Below are positions 28,292 to 37,858 of a DNA stretch of 64,000 nucleotides, piece by piece. Made by a program: the position numbers and the translations under genes. The notes beneath the pieces were generated by a model, which did no database searches, was not told the origin of the DNA, and was given only the letters and a program-made list of their open reading frames with translations. How positions within the stretch are numbered: position 1 is the first letter of the stretch; each line of letters begins with the position of its first letter. The DNA is from Microbacterium halotolerans (GTDB lineage: Bacteria; Actinomycetota; Actinomycetes; Actinomycetales; Microbacteriaceae): contig NZ_KZ984053.1 of the NCBI RefSeq assembly GCF_003569805.1, positions 179,243-243,242 of the forward strand, written 5' to 3'.

Positions 28292-28320
28292 TTGCCTCTG
28301 ATTGAACAATCGTTTAGCAT
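28292..28320 (+). promoter_or_regulatory. Promoter of the tetR-ABC exporter operon
   Basis: TTGCCT (28292-28297), 17 bases, TAGCAT (28315-28320), then seven bases to the ATG at 28328. Both elements are readable here, and the transcript would be leaderless. Confidence 0.6.
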
Positions 28321-28337
28321 ACTGAACATGAGTTCAG
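28302..28337. promoter_or_regulatory. Tandem TetR operators
   Basis: Two sites share the form YTGAAC-N4-GTTYAG: TTGAACAATCGTTTAG (28302-28317) and CTGAACATGAGTTCAG (28322-28337, perfect six-base arms). Their centres are 20 bases apart, two helical turns. The first covers the -10 and the second covers the start codon, so a bound repressor would block its own operon. Confidence 0.65.
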
Positions 28338-29002
28338 CCGAAGATCGGACGACGAGGGCGCGGATCCGTGACGCGGGCGTTGCGGCCTTCGCCGCCGGCG
28401 GCTTCTCCCGGACCACGATCCGGGGCATCGCACAGGCCGCCGGCGTCTCCCCCGGCCTGGTCATCCATCACTTCGGGTCGAAGGACGGCCTGCGGAGGGA
28501 ATGCGACGACTACGTCTTCACCGCGATCTTCGATGCGAAGCGCGGTGCGGCGCCACAGGCCGCACCCGACGCGATCGCCTCGATGTTCCGCGACGAGCGG
28601 ATGCACACGATCGTCGAGTACTTGGTGAAGTCTCTGCTCGACCCGTCCGAGCACGGTCAACGCCATTTCGACCACTACGTCGATCTCGTCGAGGAGCTCC
28701 TCGGCTCCGGCTTCGCCGGGTACTCGTTCCGGCACTCGGACGACAACAGGGCACAGGCGGCCATGGTCGCCGTCCTCGCTCTCACGCCCATGATGCTGCA
28801 GCATCGCCTGCAGTCCGTGCTGGGCACGCAGGACACCGCCTCGACCCTCGCTCGTCTCTCGCAGCCGCTGCTCGACCTGTACATGCGCGGCATCATCGTC
28901 GACTCCCCGAACCACACGGACGCCGACGGAACCACAGACTCTGCCACCACCGCGCCTGCGGAAGACCCCGACGCGCCCCGAGACGAACGGAGAATGCCAT
29001 GA
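28328..29002 (+). CDS. TetR-family regulator of the ABC exporter
   Basis: A 224-residue TetR protein. The N-terminal HTH (about 10-55; [45 protein letters not shown]) is followed by an all-helical ligand-binding domain and a disordered Thr/Asp-rich tail after about residue 195. ATG 28328 lies inside the second of two operators and seven bases from the -10. Its stop overlaps the ATP-binding gene (ATGA), so regulator and transporter form one operon. The inducer is unknown; these systems usually respond to the exported compound. Confidence 0.85.
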   Translation: MSSAEDRTTRARIRDAGVAAFAAGGFSRTTIRGIAQAAGVSPGLVIHHFGSKDGLRRECDDYVFTAIFDAKRGAAPQAAPDAIASMFRDERMHTIVEYLVKSLLDPSEHGQRHFDHYVDLVEELLGSGFAGYSFRHSDDNRAQAAMVAVLALTPMMLQHRLQSVLGTQDTASTLARLSQPLLDLYMRGIIVDSPNHTDADGTTDSATTAPAEDPDAPRDERRMP

Positions 29003-29940
29003 CCGCAGCACCCCGTGCGGCAGACACCGCCGCTTCCCGCCCCGGCACGGACTCCGCCATCGATATCGCAGGGCTCGTCAAACGGTACGGGAGCGTCACA
29101 GCGCTCGACGGCTTCGACCTGACGGTGACGCGCGGCGAGGTGCACGGCCTCCTCGGCCCCAACGGCGCGGGGAAGTCCACGACCATGCGCATACTGCTGG
29201 GGATCCTGCGCCACGACTCGGGGCGCGTGCGTCTTCTCGGCGGCCACCCGTTCTCGGACGCGGTCGCCCTGCACCGACGCCTCGCCTACGTGCCCGGCGA
29301 CGTCGAACTGTGGCCGAACCTCACCGGCGGCGAGACCATCGACCTGTTCACGCGGCTGCGCGGCGGAGCGGATCGGAGCAAGCGCGACGAGCTGATCGAG
29401 AGATTCGACCTCGATCCGCGTAAGAAGGGACGCACGTATTCGAAGGGGAACAGGCAGAAGGTCGCGCTCATCGCCGCGCTGGCATCGGACGTCGAACTGC
29501 TGCTGCTCGACGAGCCGACCGCCGGCCTCGATCCACTGATGGAAGCGGTCTTCCAGGAGTGCATCCACGAGGCCAAGCGCGCCGGGCGCACGGTGCTGCT
29601 GTCCAGCCACATCCTCGCCCAGGTCGAGGTTCTCGCCGACCGGATCTCGATCGTGCGGCAGGGACGGATCGTCGAGACCGGCACACTCGACGACCTGCGG
29701 CACCTGTCGCGCACCACCGTCTCAGTGCGCACGGACGAGCCCCTCGCCGGCCTGAACGAGCGTGCCGGAGTGCACAACGTGCTCGCCGAAGGCGAGCACG
29801 TCCGTTTCGATGCGGATGCCGACCACCTGCCCGAGATCATGCGCGACCTCGCGGGGCACGGCGTGCGGGCTCTCACCGCAGCGCCGCCGACTCTCGAGCA
29901 GCTGCTCCTGCGCCACTACGGCGACGGCGAGGAATCATGA
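28999..29940 (+). CDS. ABC transporter ATP-binding protein
   Basis: A 313-residue nucleotide-binding subunit of an ABC-2 drug exporter: Walker A GPNGAGKS (about residues 53-60), Q-loop replaced by VPGDVELW, signature YSKGNRQKV (the usual LSGGQ is degenerate as SKGNR), Walker [14 protein letters not shown] and H-loop SSHIL. The C-terminal extension after about residue 235 is typical of DrrA-like antibiotic exporters. Translationally coupled to both the TetR gene before it and the permease after it by ATGA overlaps. Confidence 0.88.
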   Translation: MTAAPRAADTAASRPGTDSAIDIAGLVKRYGSVTALDGFDLTVTRGEVHGLLGPNGAGKSTTMRILLGILRHDSGRVRLLGGHPFSDAVALHRRLAYVPGDVELWPNLTGGETIDLFTRLRGGADRSKRDELIERFDLDPRKKGRTYSKGNRQKVALIAALASDVELLLLDEPTAGLDPLMEAVFQECIHEAKRAGRTVLLSSHILAQVEVLADRISIVRQGRIVETGTLDDLRHLSRTTVSVRTDEPLAGLNERAGVHNVLAEGEHVRFDADADHLPEIMRDLAGHGVRALTAAPPTLEQLLLRHYGDGEES

Positions 29941-31598
29941 CCGCCGTCACCGAACGTCCCCGCAGCGAGCGCCGAGAGCCGGCATCGGGCGGCCCGCTGA
30001 CGGGCACGGGCATGCTGCTGCGCTTCATGCTGCGCCGCGACCGGATCCGCTTCCCCGTCTGGGTGCTCGCCCTGAGCGTCATGGCCGCGTACTTCTCGAA
30101 CGTGATCGCCCTGGTGATGGACGAGGAAGCGCTGAACGCGATGACGGCGTTCGCGGCGAACCCCATCATGGGTCTCATCGGCGGCCCCGGCTTCGGCTTC
30201 GATGCCATCACCGTGCCGAGGTTCGTCGTCGGAATGTACGGCACCAGCCTCATGCTGGGCGCGGCGTTCATGAGCATCACCACGGTCTCGCGCCACACCC
30301 GGGTCGAGGAGCAGACCGGTCGCGCCGAGCTGATCCGCGCGAACGTGGTCGGCAGACACGCGCCCCTCGCCGCCGCGCTGATCATCGCAGCGTCGATGAA
30401 CATCGTGATGGCGCTTGTGACGGGGCTCACGATGATGTCGTCGACTGCAGAGCCGGCGCCCGCGGGATCGCTGCTGTTCGGCGCGGGCCTGGGGGCAGCC
30501 GGCCTCGCCTTCGCGGGAGTCGCCGCTGTGACCGCGCAGCTGAGCCCCTTCTCACGAGCGGCATCCGGACTCGCGGGCCTGGTGCTCGGTGTGAGCTTCG
30601 TCGTCCGGGGGCTCGGCGACATGTCAGCTGTGCAGAACGGTGATCTCGCGTGGCTGTCGTGGCTGTCGCCGCTCGGCTGGCCGCAGCAGACGGCGCCGTT
30701 CACGAACGACGACTGGTGGCCGCTCCTGCTGAGCGTCGCGCTCTTCGCGGTGCTCGTCGCTCTGGCGTTCGTCCTGCAGTCGCGCCGCGACCTCGCCGCA
30801 GGCATCCTGCCTGACAGGCTGGGCCGCGCCGCAGCGCGCGGCTGGCTGCGCGGCCCGCTCTCGCTCGCCTACCGCCTGCAGCGACCTGCCATCGCCGGTT
30901 GGTCGATCGCGATGCTGCTCGGCGGCGTGACGTTCGGCGCCTTCACGCGCCCGATGGCGGACGGCGCTGAGGGCATGCCGGAGCAGATCGTCGGGCTGAT
31001 GGGCGGCACCGACGGCATCGTCGAGGGATACGTCGGCTTCATGGGCGTGTACTTCGCGATGATGGTCGCGGCCTTCGCGATCATCTCCGTGCAGTCGCTC
31101 CGAACCGAGGAGCAGGGAGTGCGCACGGAGGCCGTGCTGGCAACCGGCGTCAGCCGGTCGGCGTGGCTGCTGTCGTGGACGCTCGTCACCGCGGTCGGGT
31201 CGCTCTGGCTGCTCGCGCTCGCGGGGTTCGGCGAGGGCATCGGCGCGGCGGCGGGGATGAACGACTGGAGCATGTTCTGGCCGGTCGCGTTCGGGCACGC
31301 CGCGCAGGTGTCTGCCGTCTGGCTGCTGCTCGGCCTCGCCGTCGGCCTGTACGGCGTCGCACCGCGCGTCCTCGGGCTGACGTGGGCCGTGTTCATCGTC
31401 GGCGCGCTGCTGTCGCTCTTCGGCGAGATGCTCGACCTCGACGACGCCGTACTCGCCGCATCGCCGTTCCGCCACGTGGGCGAATACCCCGCGGACGACA
31501 TCTCATGGGCCGGCATCGCCGTGCTGACCGGCATCGGTGCGGCGTGCACGATGCTCGGCACGATCGTCTTCCGACGCCGCGACCTGACCACCGCCTGA
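29937..31598 (+). CDS. ABC-2 exporter permease (polyketide-antibiotic type)
   Basis: A 553-residue membrane subunit with about twelve membrane helices in two similar halves, typical of the single large permease that pairs with DrrA-like ATPases for tetronasin or other polyketide resistance. Recognisable repeats are [34 protein letters not shown] in the first half and [31 protein letters not shown] in the second, with a [23 protein letters not shown] coupling segment in each. Coupled to the ATPase gene (ATGA). No antibiotic biosynthesis genes are nearby, so a defensive or self-lipid role is equally likely. Confidence 0.85.
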   Translation: MTAVTERPRSERREPASGGPLTGTGMLLRFMLRRDRIRFPVWVLALSVMAAYFSNVIALVMDEEALNAMTAFAANPIMGLIGGPGFGFDAITVPRFVVGMYGTSLMLGAAFMSITTVSRHTRVEEQTGRAELIRANVVGRHAPLAAALIIAASMNIVMALVTGLTMMSSTAEPAPAGSLLFGAGLGAAGLAFAGVAAVTAQLSPFSRAASGLAGLVLGVSFVVRGLGDMSAVQNGDLAWLSWLSPLGWPQQTAPFTNDDWWPLLLSVALFAVLVALAFVLQSRRDLAAGILPDRLGRAAARGWLRGPLSLAYRLQRPAIAGWSIAMLLGGVTFGAFTRPMADGAEGMPEQIVGLMGGTDGIVEGYVGFMGVYFAMMVAAFAIISVQSLRTEEQGVRTEAVLATGVSRSAWLLSWTLVTAVGSLWLLALAGFGEGIGAAAGMNDWSMFWPVAFGHAAQVSAVWLLLGLAVGLYGVAPRVLGLTWAVFIVGALLSLFGEMLDLDDAVLAASPFRHVGEYPADDISWAGIAVLTGIGAACTMLGTIVFRRRDLTTA

Positions 31599-31601
31599 CA
31601 G

Positions 31602-31647
31602 CCGGGGCGCGTCGATCCGGTCGATGGATCGGATCGACGCGCCCCGG
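31602..31647. terminator. Two-way terminator between exporter and mftD-like gene
   Basis: Perfect 18-base arms (31602-31619 and 31630-31647) around a ten-base loop, four bases past the exporter stop and 11 bases before the stop of the convergent oxidase gene. Confidence 0.8.
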
Positions 31648-31658
31648 CGGGTACAGCG

Positions 31659-32873
31659 TCAGCGCGACGCGGCCGGTTCGGTCACCTCACCGAGGACTCG
31701 CTCGAATCCGTCGGGGATGTGCAGGTCGCGCGCGTTCAGCTCCTCGATCGACGAGTGGCCGAGACCCAGTACGGCGGAGTCGAGGCCCATGCGCATCAGA
31801 TCCAGTACGTTCTCGACACCCGCCTGCCCGTTGGCCGCGAGGCCCCAGAGGTAGGCCCGCCCGATCAGCACCGCGCGTGCGCCCAGCGCGAGCGCTTTGG
31901 CGACGTCGCCGCCTCGGCGCACTCCGCCGTCGAGAAGCACCTCGACCCTGTCCCCCACGGCGTCGACGACGGGGCCGAGGCAGCGGATCGATGCAGGGGT
32001 CGTGTCGAGGTTGTTGCCGCCGTGGTTCGACACCGAGATCGCGTCGACGCCGATGTCGGCGGCCCGGCGCGCGTCGTCGACACGGGTGATGCCCTTCATC
32101 ATGAACGGGCCGCCCCACTCCTCTCGCAGCCAGGCCAGGTCCTCCCATGACGGAGGCGGCGTCTGAGTCCATTCGCCGTACGCGCCGAAGAAGGTCGGAG
32201 CGTCCTCACCCGGCATCGTGAGATTCGGCACCGTCAGATCGGGAAGCCCCGCCCTGAGCCACTGCGCCGTCCACTGCGGGCGTCTGATGCCCTCAGGGGC
32301 CATCTTGTAGACCGCCTGGAGCGTCATCCGCTCCGGGATCTCCGGGCTCCCCCAGTCGCGCCCGAACGAGTACGACCAGTCCGTCGTCGAGATCAGCGCC
32401 TTCGCGCCAGCGGCGCGCGCCCTGTCCATTCGGTATCGCATAGCATCCCGAGTACCGGTCCAGTACATCTGGAAGAAGGTGTTCTCGTTCGCGGCCGTGA
32501 CCTCCTCGACGGTCTTCGACGCGAACGAACTCAGCCCCATGATCAGGCCGCGGTTCGCCGCCGCACGCGCGACGGCCGTCTCGCCCTCGGGCCGAATCGC
32601 CTGCACGCCCGTCGGTGAGATCATCACCGGCATCGACACGGGGATGCCCATGATCGTGGTCGAGAGGTCGCGCTGTGCTCGGTGGCCAGCAACGTGCGGG
32701 GCGAACTCGAGTTCGGCGAAGGCGTCCTGGTTGTCCTGCGGGGTGCGCCCTCGCTCCGATCCGGCGACGAGCGCCGAGTACACGGATGGCGGCAGGAACT
32801 GCTCGGATCGCCGCTGCGCCTCCCGCACCGTTTCGAACCAGGGATTGCGCACCCACGGCCACAGTCTGCTCAT
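31659..32873 (-). CDS. MftD-like FMN-dependent alpha-hydroxy-acid oxidase
   Basis: A 404-residue member of the FMN-dependent alpha-hydroxy-acid dehydrogenase family. Active-site elements: VMISPTGVQAI near residue 85, SSFASKTVEEV, HGGNNLD with the catalytic His, and DGGVRRGGDVAKALALGARAVLIGRAYLWGL. Along its length it matches the mycofactocin maturase MftD/LldD1 of Mycobacterium (for example WFETVREAQRR, SVYSALVAGSERG, FAPHVAG, GRDWGSPEIPE and FFGAYGEWTQTPPP) more than ordinary lactate oxidases. MftD deaminates the mycofactocin core, yet no mftA, mftB or mftC is in this window. It may act alone on another substrate. AAGGG lies upstream of the ATG. Confidence 0.82.
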   Translation of the reverse strand: MSRLWPWVRNPWFETVREAQRRSEQFLPPSVYSALVAGSERGRTPQDNQDAFAELEFAPHVAGHRAQRDLSTTIMGIPVSMPVMISPTGVQAIRPEGETAVARAAANRGLIMGLSSFASKTVEEVTAANENTFFQMYWTGTRDAMRYRMDRARAAGAKALISTTDWSYSFGRDWGSPEIPERMTLQAVYKMAPEGIRRPQWTAQWLRAGLPDLTVPNLTMPGEDAPTFFGAYGEWTQTPPPSWEDLAWLREEWGGPFMMKGITRVDDARRAADIGVDAISVSNHGGNNLDTTPASIRCLGPVVDAVGDRVEVLLDGGVRRGGDVAKALALGARAVLIGRAYLWGLAANGQAGVENVLDLMRMGLDSAVLGLGHSSIEELNARDLHIPDGFERVLGEVTEPAASR

Positions 32874-32919
32874 ACTCGTACACCCTTCGCCATCGACGGT
32901 TGCGTCTTCCAGACACTAA

Positions 32920-32934
32920 TGGCACTCAGTGCCA
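32920..32934. promoter_or_regulatory. Palindromic operator upstream of the mftD-like gene
   Basis: TGGCACT-C-AGTGCCA has perfect seven-base arms about 47 bases before the oxidase start, in the right place for repression. The protein is unknown; no regulator gene is adjacent. Confidence 0.55.
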
Positions 32935-32977
32935 AAGGGAAGAGTCTGCCTCGTCGCGGAAGGGTTTCCGAGCAGTG

Positions 32978-33403
32978 CTACTGCTCCTCGTCGTCGTGCC
33001 GGTACGGGTCGGCATCGCCTGCGTATCGCGCGCCTTCAGCGAGGCCGCGCACCTGCTCGTCGCGCTCCTGCGCCTCTGCGAGCAGCGCGGTCAGATGCGT
33101 CGCCTCCTCAGGCAGCGCATCCGGAATGAACTCGAGCGTCGGGGTGAGGCGCGTGTTCAGGTGTCGCCCGACCTCGCTGCGGAGCATGCCCGTCGCGGCC
33201 TTCAGCGCGGCGGCAGTGCCCTCGCGCTCCTCGTCCGTGCCGTAGACGGTGTAGAAGACCGACGCGTTCTGCAGGTCGCCCGTCACGCGCACCTCGGTGA
33301 TGGTGACGAAGCCGAGCCGCGGGTCGCGCAGCCCCTTCTGCAGGCGTTCGGACAGAATCACCCTGATGCGGTCCGCCACGCGGGCCTGGCGTTCACCGGC
33401 CAT
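32978..33403 (-). CDS. rbfA: 30S ribosome-binding factor A
   Basis: A 141-residue RbfA, a cold-shock and 16S rRNA maturation factor that binds the 30S subunit. The KH-like core runs from ARVADRIRVILSERLQKGLRDPRLGFVTITEVRVTGDLQNASVFYTVYG to about residue 110, with the usual GFVTIT and ASVFYT strands. A charged C-terminal tail ends in a cluster of Asp, Glu and His. AAGGGG precedes the ATG. It is downstream of infB, from which it is separated by a strong hairpin. Confidence 0.92.
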   Translation of the reverse strand: MAGERQARVADRIRVILSERLQKGLRDPRLGFVTITEVRVTGDLQNASVFYTVYGTDEEREGTAAALKAATGMLRSEVGRHLNTRLTPTLEFIPDALPEEATHLTALLAEAQERDEQVRGLAEGARYAGDADPYRHDDEEQ

Positions 33404-33423
33404 GAGATATCCCCTTCGAGAAC

Positions 33424-33460
33424 GGTTCTGCCGGGTGGCTGGTGGCCACCCGGCAGAACC
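33424..33460 (-). terminator. Hairpin between infB and rbfA
   Basis: Perfect 16-base arms (33424-33439 and 33445-33460) around TGGTG, about ten bases after the infB stop. It has no U-run, so it may be a partial terminator or a processing site that separates infB from rbfA. Confidence 0.65.
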
Positions 33461-33471
33461 ATCAAATCACG

Positions 33472-36300
33472 TCAGACGCGAGGCTTCTCGACCATCTCGA
33501 TGGTCTCGATCTCGTCGCCGATCTGGATGTCGTTGAACTTGCCGAGTCCGATACCGGCCTCGTAGTCCGTCCTGACCTCGGTGACGTCGTCCTTGAAGCG
33601 GCGCAGCGACTCGATGGCCAGGCCGTCGGCGAGCACGACGCCGTCGCGGATGATGCGCGCCTTGGCGTTGCGCGTGATCGTACCGCTGCGGACGATGACA
33701 CCCGCGATGTTGCCGAACTTCGAGGAGCGGAACACCTCTCGGATCTCGGCGACACCCGACTGCACCTCCTCGTACTCGGGCTTGAGCATGCCCTTGAGCG
33801 AGGCCTCGACGTCATCGATCGCGTTGTAGATGACGTTGTAGAAGCGGGTATCGACGCCCTCGCGGTTCGCGGCCTCGCGCGCCTTGGTGTCAGGACGCAC
33901 GTTGAAGCCGAGCACGATCGCGTTGTCGATCGTGGCGAGGTTGATGTCGCTCTCGGTGATCGCACCGACGCCGCGGTGGATGATCCGCAGCTGGACGCTG
34001 TCGTCGACCTCGATCTTGAGCAGCGCCTCTTCGAGCGCCTCGACGGCACCGGAGACGTCACCCTTGATGATGAGGTTGAGCGACTCGACCTTGCCCTCTT
34101 CGAGTGCCTTGGTGAAGTCCTCGAGCGACATGCGCTTGCGCGCCTTCGCCAGGGCGGCGTTGCGCTCGACGGCTTCGCGCTTCTCGGCGATCTGGCGGGC
34201 GGTGCGGTCGTCCTCTGAAACGAGGAACAGGTCGCCGGCGCGCGGCACCGAGTTGAGCCCCTGGACCTGAACGGGACGCGACGGAGCCGCTTCCTTGATC
34301 CGCTCGCCGTGCTCGTCGATCATGGCCCGCACACGGCCGAAAGCCGTGCCGGCGACGATCGGGTCACCGACGTGAAGCGTTCCGCCCTGCACGAGGACGG
34401 TCGCCACGGAGCCGCGGCCCTTGTCGAGCTTCGCCTCGATCGCGATCCCGCGCGCTTCCTTGTTCGGGTTCGCTCGGAGGTCGAGACCTGCGTCAGCTGT
34501 GAGGAGAACTGCGTCCAGGAGGTTCTGGATTCCCTCGCTCTTGATCGCCGACACGTCGACGAACATGACCTCGCCGCCGTACTCCTCTGCGATCAGGCCG
34601 TACTCGGTGAGCTGCTGGCGCACCTTGTCGGGGTTCGCGTCCGGCTTGTCGACCTTGTTCACCGCGACCACGATCGGCACCTCGGCCGCCTGGGCGTGGT
34701 TCAGCGCCTCGACCGTCTGCGGCATGATGCCGTCGTCGGCCGCGACCACGAGGATCGCGATGTCGGTGACGTCGGCACCACGGGCGCGCATGGCTGTGAA
34801 GGCCTCGTGACCCGGGGTGTCGATGAAGGTGATGGCGCGATCATGGCCGTCGTGCTCAGTCCAGATCTGATAGGCACCGATGTGCTGCGTGATGCCGCCG
34901 GCCTCGCCCTCGATCACCGTCGTGTGACGGATCGCGTCGAGCAGTCGCGTCTTACCGTGATCGACGTGACCCATCACTGTCACCACGGGAGGACGGATCT
35001 CGAGGTTCTCGTCGTCCTCTTCGAGCTCCTCCTGCTCGAGGTTGAGGCCGAAGCTCTCGAGGAGCTCTTTGTCCTCGTCCTCGGGCGAGACCATCTGCAT
35101 CTTGTAGCCGAGCTCGGCGCCGAGGACCTCGAAGGTCGCCTCATCGAGCGACTCGGTCGCCGTCGCCATCTCACCGAGGTGGAACAGCACCGTGACCAGG
35201 TTGCCCGGTGGCACCGAGACGCCGTGCATCGTCTCGAGTTTGTCTGCGAAGTCCGAGATCGATGCGCCGCGGCGCATGCGGATCAGCGTGCTGCCGTCGC
35301 CGCGGGGAACCTTGACCCCGCCGACGATCGGCGCCTGCCGCATCTCGAATTCTTGCCGCTTCGCCCGACGTGACTTGCGCTGCCTGGACTTGCCGCCGCC
35401 CTTGCCGAAGGCACCGGCCGTACCGCCGCGACGACCACCGGGGCCCGGCCGACCGGCGAAGCCGCCACCAGGACGACCGGCGAAGCCGCCGCCACCGCCG
35501 CCGGGACGACCGGCGCCACCTGCGCCTGCTCCGCCACCGGGACGCTGCTGGAACGGCGCGTTGCCGCGCGCTCCACCGCCACCCTGACCCGGACGAGCGG
35601 GGCGACCGCCGCGTGCCTGGCCGGGGCGCTGCAGACCGCGACCGGGCTGCGGCTTAGGAATGTTGCCCGGGGTCGGGCGCTGGCCCATGCCCTGAGCCGT
35701 TGCGAACGGGTTGTTGCCCGGCCGCGGACCGCCTGGTCGCTGCTGGCCCATGCCCTGAGCGTTGCCGAACGGGTTGTTGCCCGGACGCGGTCCACCCGGC
35801 TTCGGTGCACCGGGCTTCGCCGCGCCCGGCTTGGGCGGGTTCGAGCCCGGCTTCGGCGCGGAGCCACCGGGATTCGGCGCGCCGGGCTTCGCAGAGCCCG
35901 GGCTCGGCGGCGACGACTTCTTGGCGGCAGCCGGAGCAGCAGGCTTCTCCTCAGCCTTCGGCTCCGCCTGCTCGGACGCAGCGGGATCCTGCGCAGGCGC
36001 AGCGGATTCCGGCACGGGCGCAGCGGATTCCTTCGCGGGCGCGCTGGAACCGGGCTTCGGCCCCGGCGTCGCGGAGGGTTTTGCGCCGGAGCGCGGCGCC
36101 GGCTTCTTCGCGGCGTCGTCTCCTGAGGTCGGCTTGGCACCATCGGCCTGAAGCGCGGCGCGCAGCTTGCGCGCGACCGGGGGCTCGATAGTGGATGACG
36201 GGCTCTTGACGAACTCGCCGAGATCCTTCAGCTTCGCGAGCGCCGACTTGCTGTCGATACCGAACTCTGCCGCGATCTCATGTACGCGTGGTTTAGCCAC
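33472..36300 (-). CDS. infB: Translation initiation factor IF-2
   Basis: A 942-residue IF-2 that delivers initiator tRNA to the ribosome. The N-terminal IF2_N motif ([25 protein letters not shown]) is followed by a very long Pro/Gly/Ala/Lys-rich linker to about residue 330, containing a duplicated [14 protein letters not shown] segment. The G domain carries [16 protein letters not shown] and NKVDK. Domains II-IV follow to the C-terminal fMet-tRNA-binding region. GTG at 36300 is used because AGGAG stands six bases before it. A hairpin overlaps that ribosome binding site. Confidence 0.95.
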   Translation of the reverse strand: MAKPRVHEIAAEFGIDSKSALAKLKDLGEFVKSPSSTIEPPVARKLRAALQADGAKPTSGDDAAKKPAPRSGAKPSATPGPKPGSSAPAKESAAPVPESAAPAQDPAASEQAEPKAEEKPAAPAAAKKSSPPSPGSAKPGAPNPGGSAPKPGSNPPKPGAAKPGAPKPGGPRPGNNPFGNAQGMGQQRPGGPRPGNNPFATAQGMGQRPTPGNIPKPQPGRGLQRPGQARGGRPARPGQGGGGARGNAPFQQRPGGGAGAGGAGRPGGGGGGFAGRPGGGFAGRPGPGGRRGGTAGAFGKGGGKSRQRKSRRAKRQEFEMRQAPIVGGVKVPRGDGSTLIRMRRGASISDFADKLETMHGVSVPPGNLVTVLFHLGEMATATESLDEATFEVLGAELGYKMQMVSPEDEDKELLESFGLNLEQEELEEDDENLEIRPPVVTVMGHVDHGKTRLLDAIRHTTVIEGEAGGITQHIGAYQIWTEHDGHDRAITFIDTPGHEAFTAMRARGADVTDIAILVVAADDGIMPQTVEALNHAQAAEVPIVVAVNKVDKPDANPDKVRQQLTEYGLIAEEYGGEVMFVDVSAIKSEGIQNLLDAVLLTADAGLDLRANPNKEARGIAIEAKLDKGRGSVATVLVQGGTLHVGDPIVAGTAFGRVRAMIDEHGERIKEAAPSRPVQVQGLNSVPRAGDLFLVSEDDRTARQIAEKREAVERNAALAKARKRMSLEDFTKALEEGKVESLNLIIKGDVSGAVEALEEALLKIEVDDSVQLRIIHRGVGAITESDINLATIDNAIVLGFNVRPDTKAREAANREGVDTRFYNVIYNAIDDVEASLKGMLKPEYEEVQSGVAEIREVFRSSKFGNIAGVIVRSGTITRNAKARIIRDGVVLADGLAIESLRRFKDDVTEVRTDYEAGIGLGKFNDIQIGDEIETIEMVEKPRV
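35684..35809 (-). repeat. 63-base tandem repeat inside infB
   Basis: Two consecutive 63-base units (35684-35746 and 35747-35809) encode near-identical 21-residue segments with PRPGNNPF and AQGMGQ in the IF-2 linker. The unit length keeps the frame, so copy number could vary without harming translation. Confidence 0.7.
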
Positions 36301-36306
36301 AATTCT

Positions 36307-36333
36307 CCTGTCTGGGTGGCCCACCCAGACAGG
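36307..36333 (-). promoter_or_regulatory. Hairpin overlapping the infB ribosome binding site
   Basis: CCTGTCTGGGTG and CACCCAGACAGG form a perfect 12-base stem with a three-base loop in the ylxR-infB gap. Its 3' arm in the RNA runs into the AGGAG of infB, so folding would hide the site. Confidence 0.55.
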
Positions 36334-36359
36334 GGCAGGCCTTTAGAGGCGGACGGGTC

Positions 36360-36632
36360 TCATTTCGAGCCGTTCACTTGGTTTCCATAGCTGGTCAGCC
36401 ATTCCTCGATGATGTGTGCGTCGAGTTGCCCCGATGCACGCAGTGTTCGTGCGAAAGCGCGCCTCTGAAGCGCGGTTCTCACACACGTCGGCGCCGGATG
36501 CAGCCACGCGCCTCGACCGGGCATCGAACGTTTTTCGTCTGGGACGAGAACCGAATCGACCGCGACCACTCGAAGGAGGGCGGCCCGGGGAGCACGCGCG
36601 CGACAACCGACGCACGTTCGTACGGGTTCCAT
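36360..36632 (-). CDS. ylxR: YlxR-family (DUF448) RNA-binding protein
   Basis: A 90-residue YlxR protein, a small basic fold that binds RNA and in some bacteria regulates RNase P or transcription. The family signature RTCVGCRARAPRAALLRVVA is at residues 5-24, with a GRGAWLHP turn and a final helix. It lies between nusA and infB, the conserved position in most bacteria. GAGGTG stands six bases before the ATG. Confidence 0.88.
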   Translation of the reverse strand: MEPVRTCVGCRARAPRAALLRVVAVDSVLVPDEKRSMPGRGAWLHPAPTCVRTALQRRAFARTLRASGQLDAHIIEEWLTSYGNQVNGSK

Positions 36633-36704
36633 TCTACACCTCGCCTCGAGCGCGTTCGCCTGGCGTGTCCGATCCGCGCTCGACGACTGGGAGCATCCGG
36701 TCGA

Positions 36705-37694
36705 TCAGCCCGCGTCCATGATCGAATCCGGCTGGATGTCGATCTTCGCTCCGGTGAGTTTCGCGGCGAGTCGGGCGTTCTGGCCCTCCTTGCCGATCGC
36801 AAGCGACAGCTGATAGTCGGGCACCAGTGCGCGGACCGCTTTGGTGCTCTCGTCGAGCACGAACGCGCTCGTGACCTTGGCCGGCGACAGTGCGCTCGCG
36901 ACGAACGTCGCGAGGTCGTCGTCGAAGTCGACGATGTCGATCTTCTCGCCCGAGAGCTCCTCCGTGACGGCTCGCACCCGACGCCCCATCTCGCCGATGC
37001 ACGCACCCTTGGCGTTGATCGATGGGTCGGTCGCCGTGACCGCGATCTTAGTGCGATGCCCCGCCTCGCGCGCGAGCGAGAGGACCTCGACGAGGCCGCT
37101 CGCGATCTCGGGGACCTCCATCGCGAACAGCTTCCGCACCAGGCCGGGGTGCGTGCGGGAGACCGTGATCGCCGGACCCTTGTGCCCCTTGGCGACGCTC
37201 GTGACATAGACCCTGATACGGGTTCCGTGGGCGTAGTCCTCGCCTGGCACCTGCTCCTCGGGAGGGAGCATCGCCTCGACGGTGCCGAGGTCGACGTGGA
37301 CCATCTTCGGGTTCGTGCCCTGCTGCACGATCCCGGCGACGATGTCGCCCTCCTTGCCGCGGAACTCGCCGAGCACGGCGTCGTCGGCGATGTCGCGCAG
37401 TCGCTGGGCGATCACCTGTTTGGCAGCGTAGGCGGCGATGCGTCCGAAGTCCTCAGGAGTGGATTCCTCCTCACCGATGACCGAACCGGAATCGTCGGCC
37501 ACCGGCACGTAGATGCCCACGTGGCCGGTCGAGCGGTCCAGTTCGGCGCGTGCGCCGACCGGTGCCTCGCCGGTCTGCGAAACGTGCTTCCCGTACGCGG
37601 TCAGCACGGCCTGCTCGATGATCCGCACGAGTTCGTCGAGCGGAATCTCCTTCTCACGCTCGATGTTGCGGAGCAGTCCAAGATCGATATCCAC
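36705..37694 (-). CDS. nusA: Transcription termination/antitermination factor NusA
   Basis: A 329-residue NusA. The N-terminal RNA-polymerase-binding domain (DIDLGLLRNIEREKEIPLDELVRIIEQAVLTAYG) is followed by an S1 domain (about 125-195) and two KH domains (PGLVRKLFAMEVPEIASGLVEVLSLAREAG and GEKIDIVDFDDDLATFVASAL). The acidic C-terminal repeats of E. coli NusA are missing, as in other actinobacteria. GTG at 37694 is used, with GAGGGAG upstream. The usual upstream partner rimP is not present; a secreted nuclease gene stands there. Confidence 0.92.
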   Translation of the reverse strand: MDIDLGLLRNIEREKEIPLDELVRIIEQAVLTAYGKHVSQTGEAPVGARAELDRSTGHVGIYVPVADDSGSVIGEEESTPEDFGRIAAYAAKQVIAQRLRDIADDAVLGEFRGKEGDIVAGIVQQGTNPKMVHVDLGTVEAMLPPEEQVPGEDYAHGTRIRVYVTSVAKGHKGPAITVSRTHPGLVRKLFAMEVPEIASGLVEVLSLAREAGHRTKIAVTATDPSINAKGACIGEMGRRVRAVTEELSGEKIDIVDFDDDLATFVASALSPAKVTSAFVLDESTKAVRALVPDYQLSLAIGKEGQNARLAAKLTGAKIDIQPDSIMDAG

Positions 37695-37810
37695 TGCGTT
37701 CTCCCTCTTCAGTTCTTCGCGGCGTCGCGCCTGCCGGTCGCTCCACGTTACCGAAGATCGCTGGGAGACGCCCTTCTCCTGCACGCGTCGGCGCGTTGCG
37801 CGGCGCACGC

Positions 37811-37850
37811 GAAGCGGCGGGACCGATCCGTGGATCGGTCCCGCCGCTTC
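37811..37850 (-). terminator. Terminator after the secreted nuclease gene
   Basis: Perfect 19-base arms (37811-37829 and 37832-37850) around only two bases, eight bases past the nuclease stop. One of the strongest hairpins in the window; it insulates nusA from the nuclease gene. Confidence 0.8.
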
Positions 37851-37858
37851 TTCATGAC

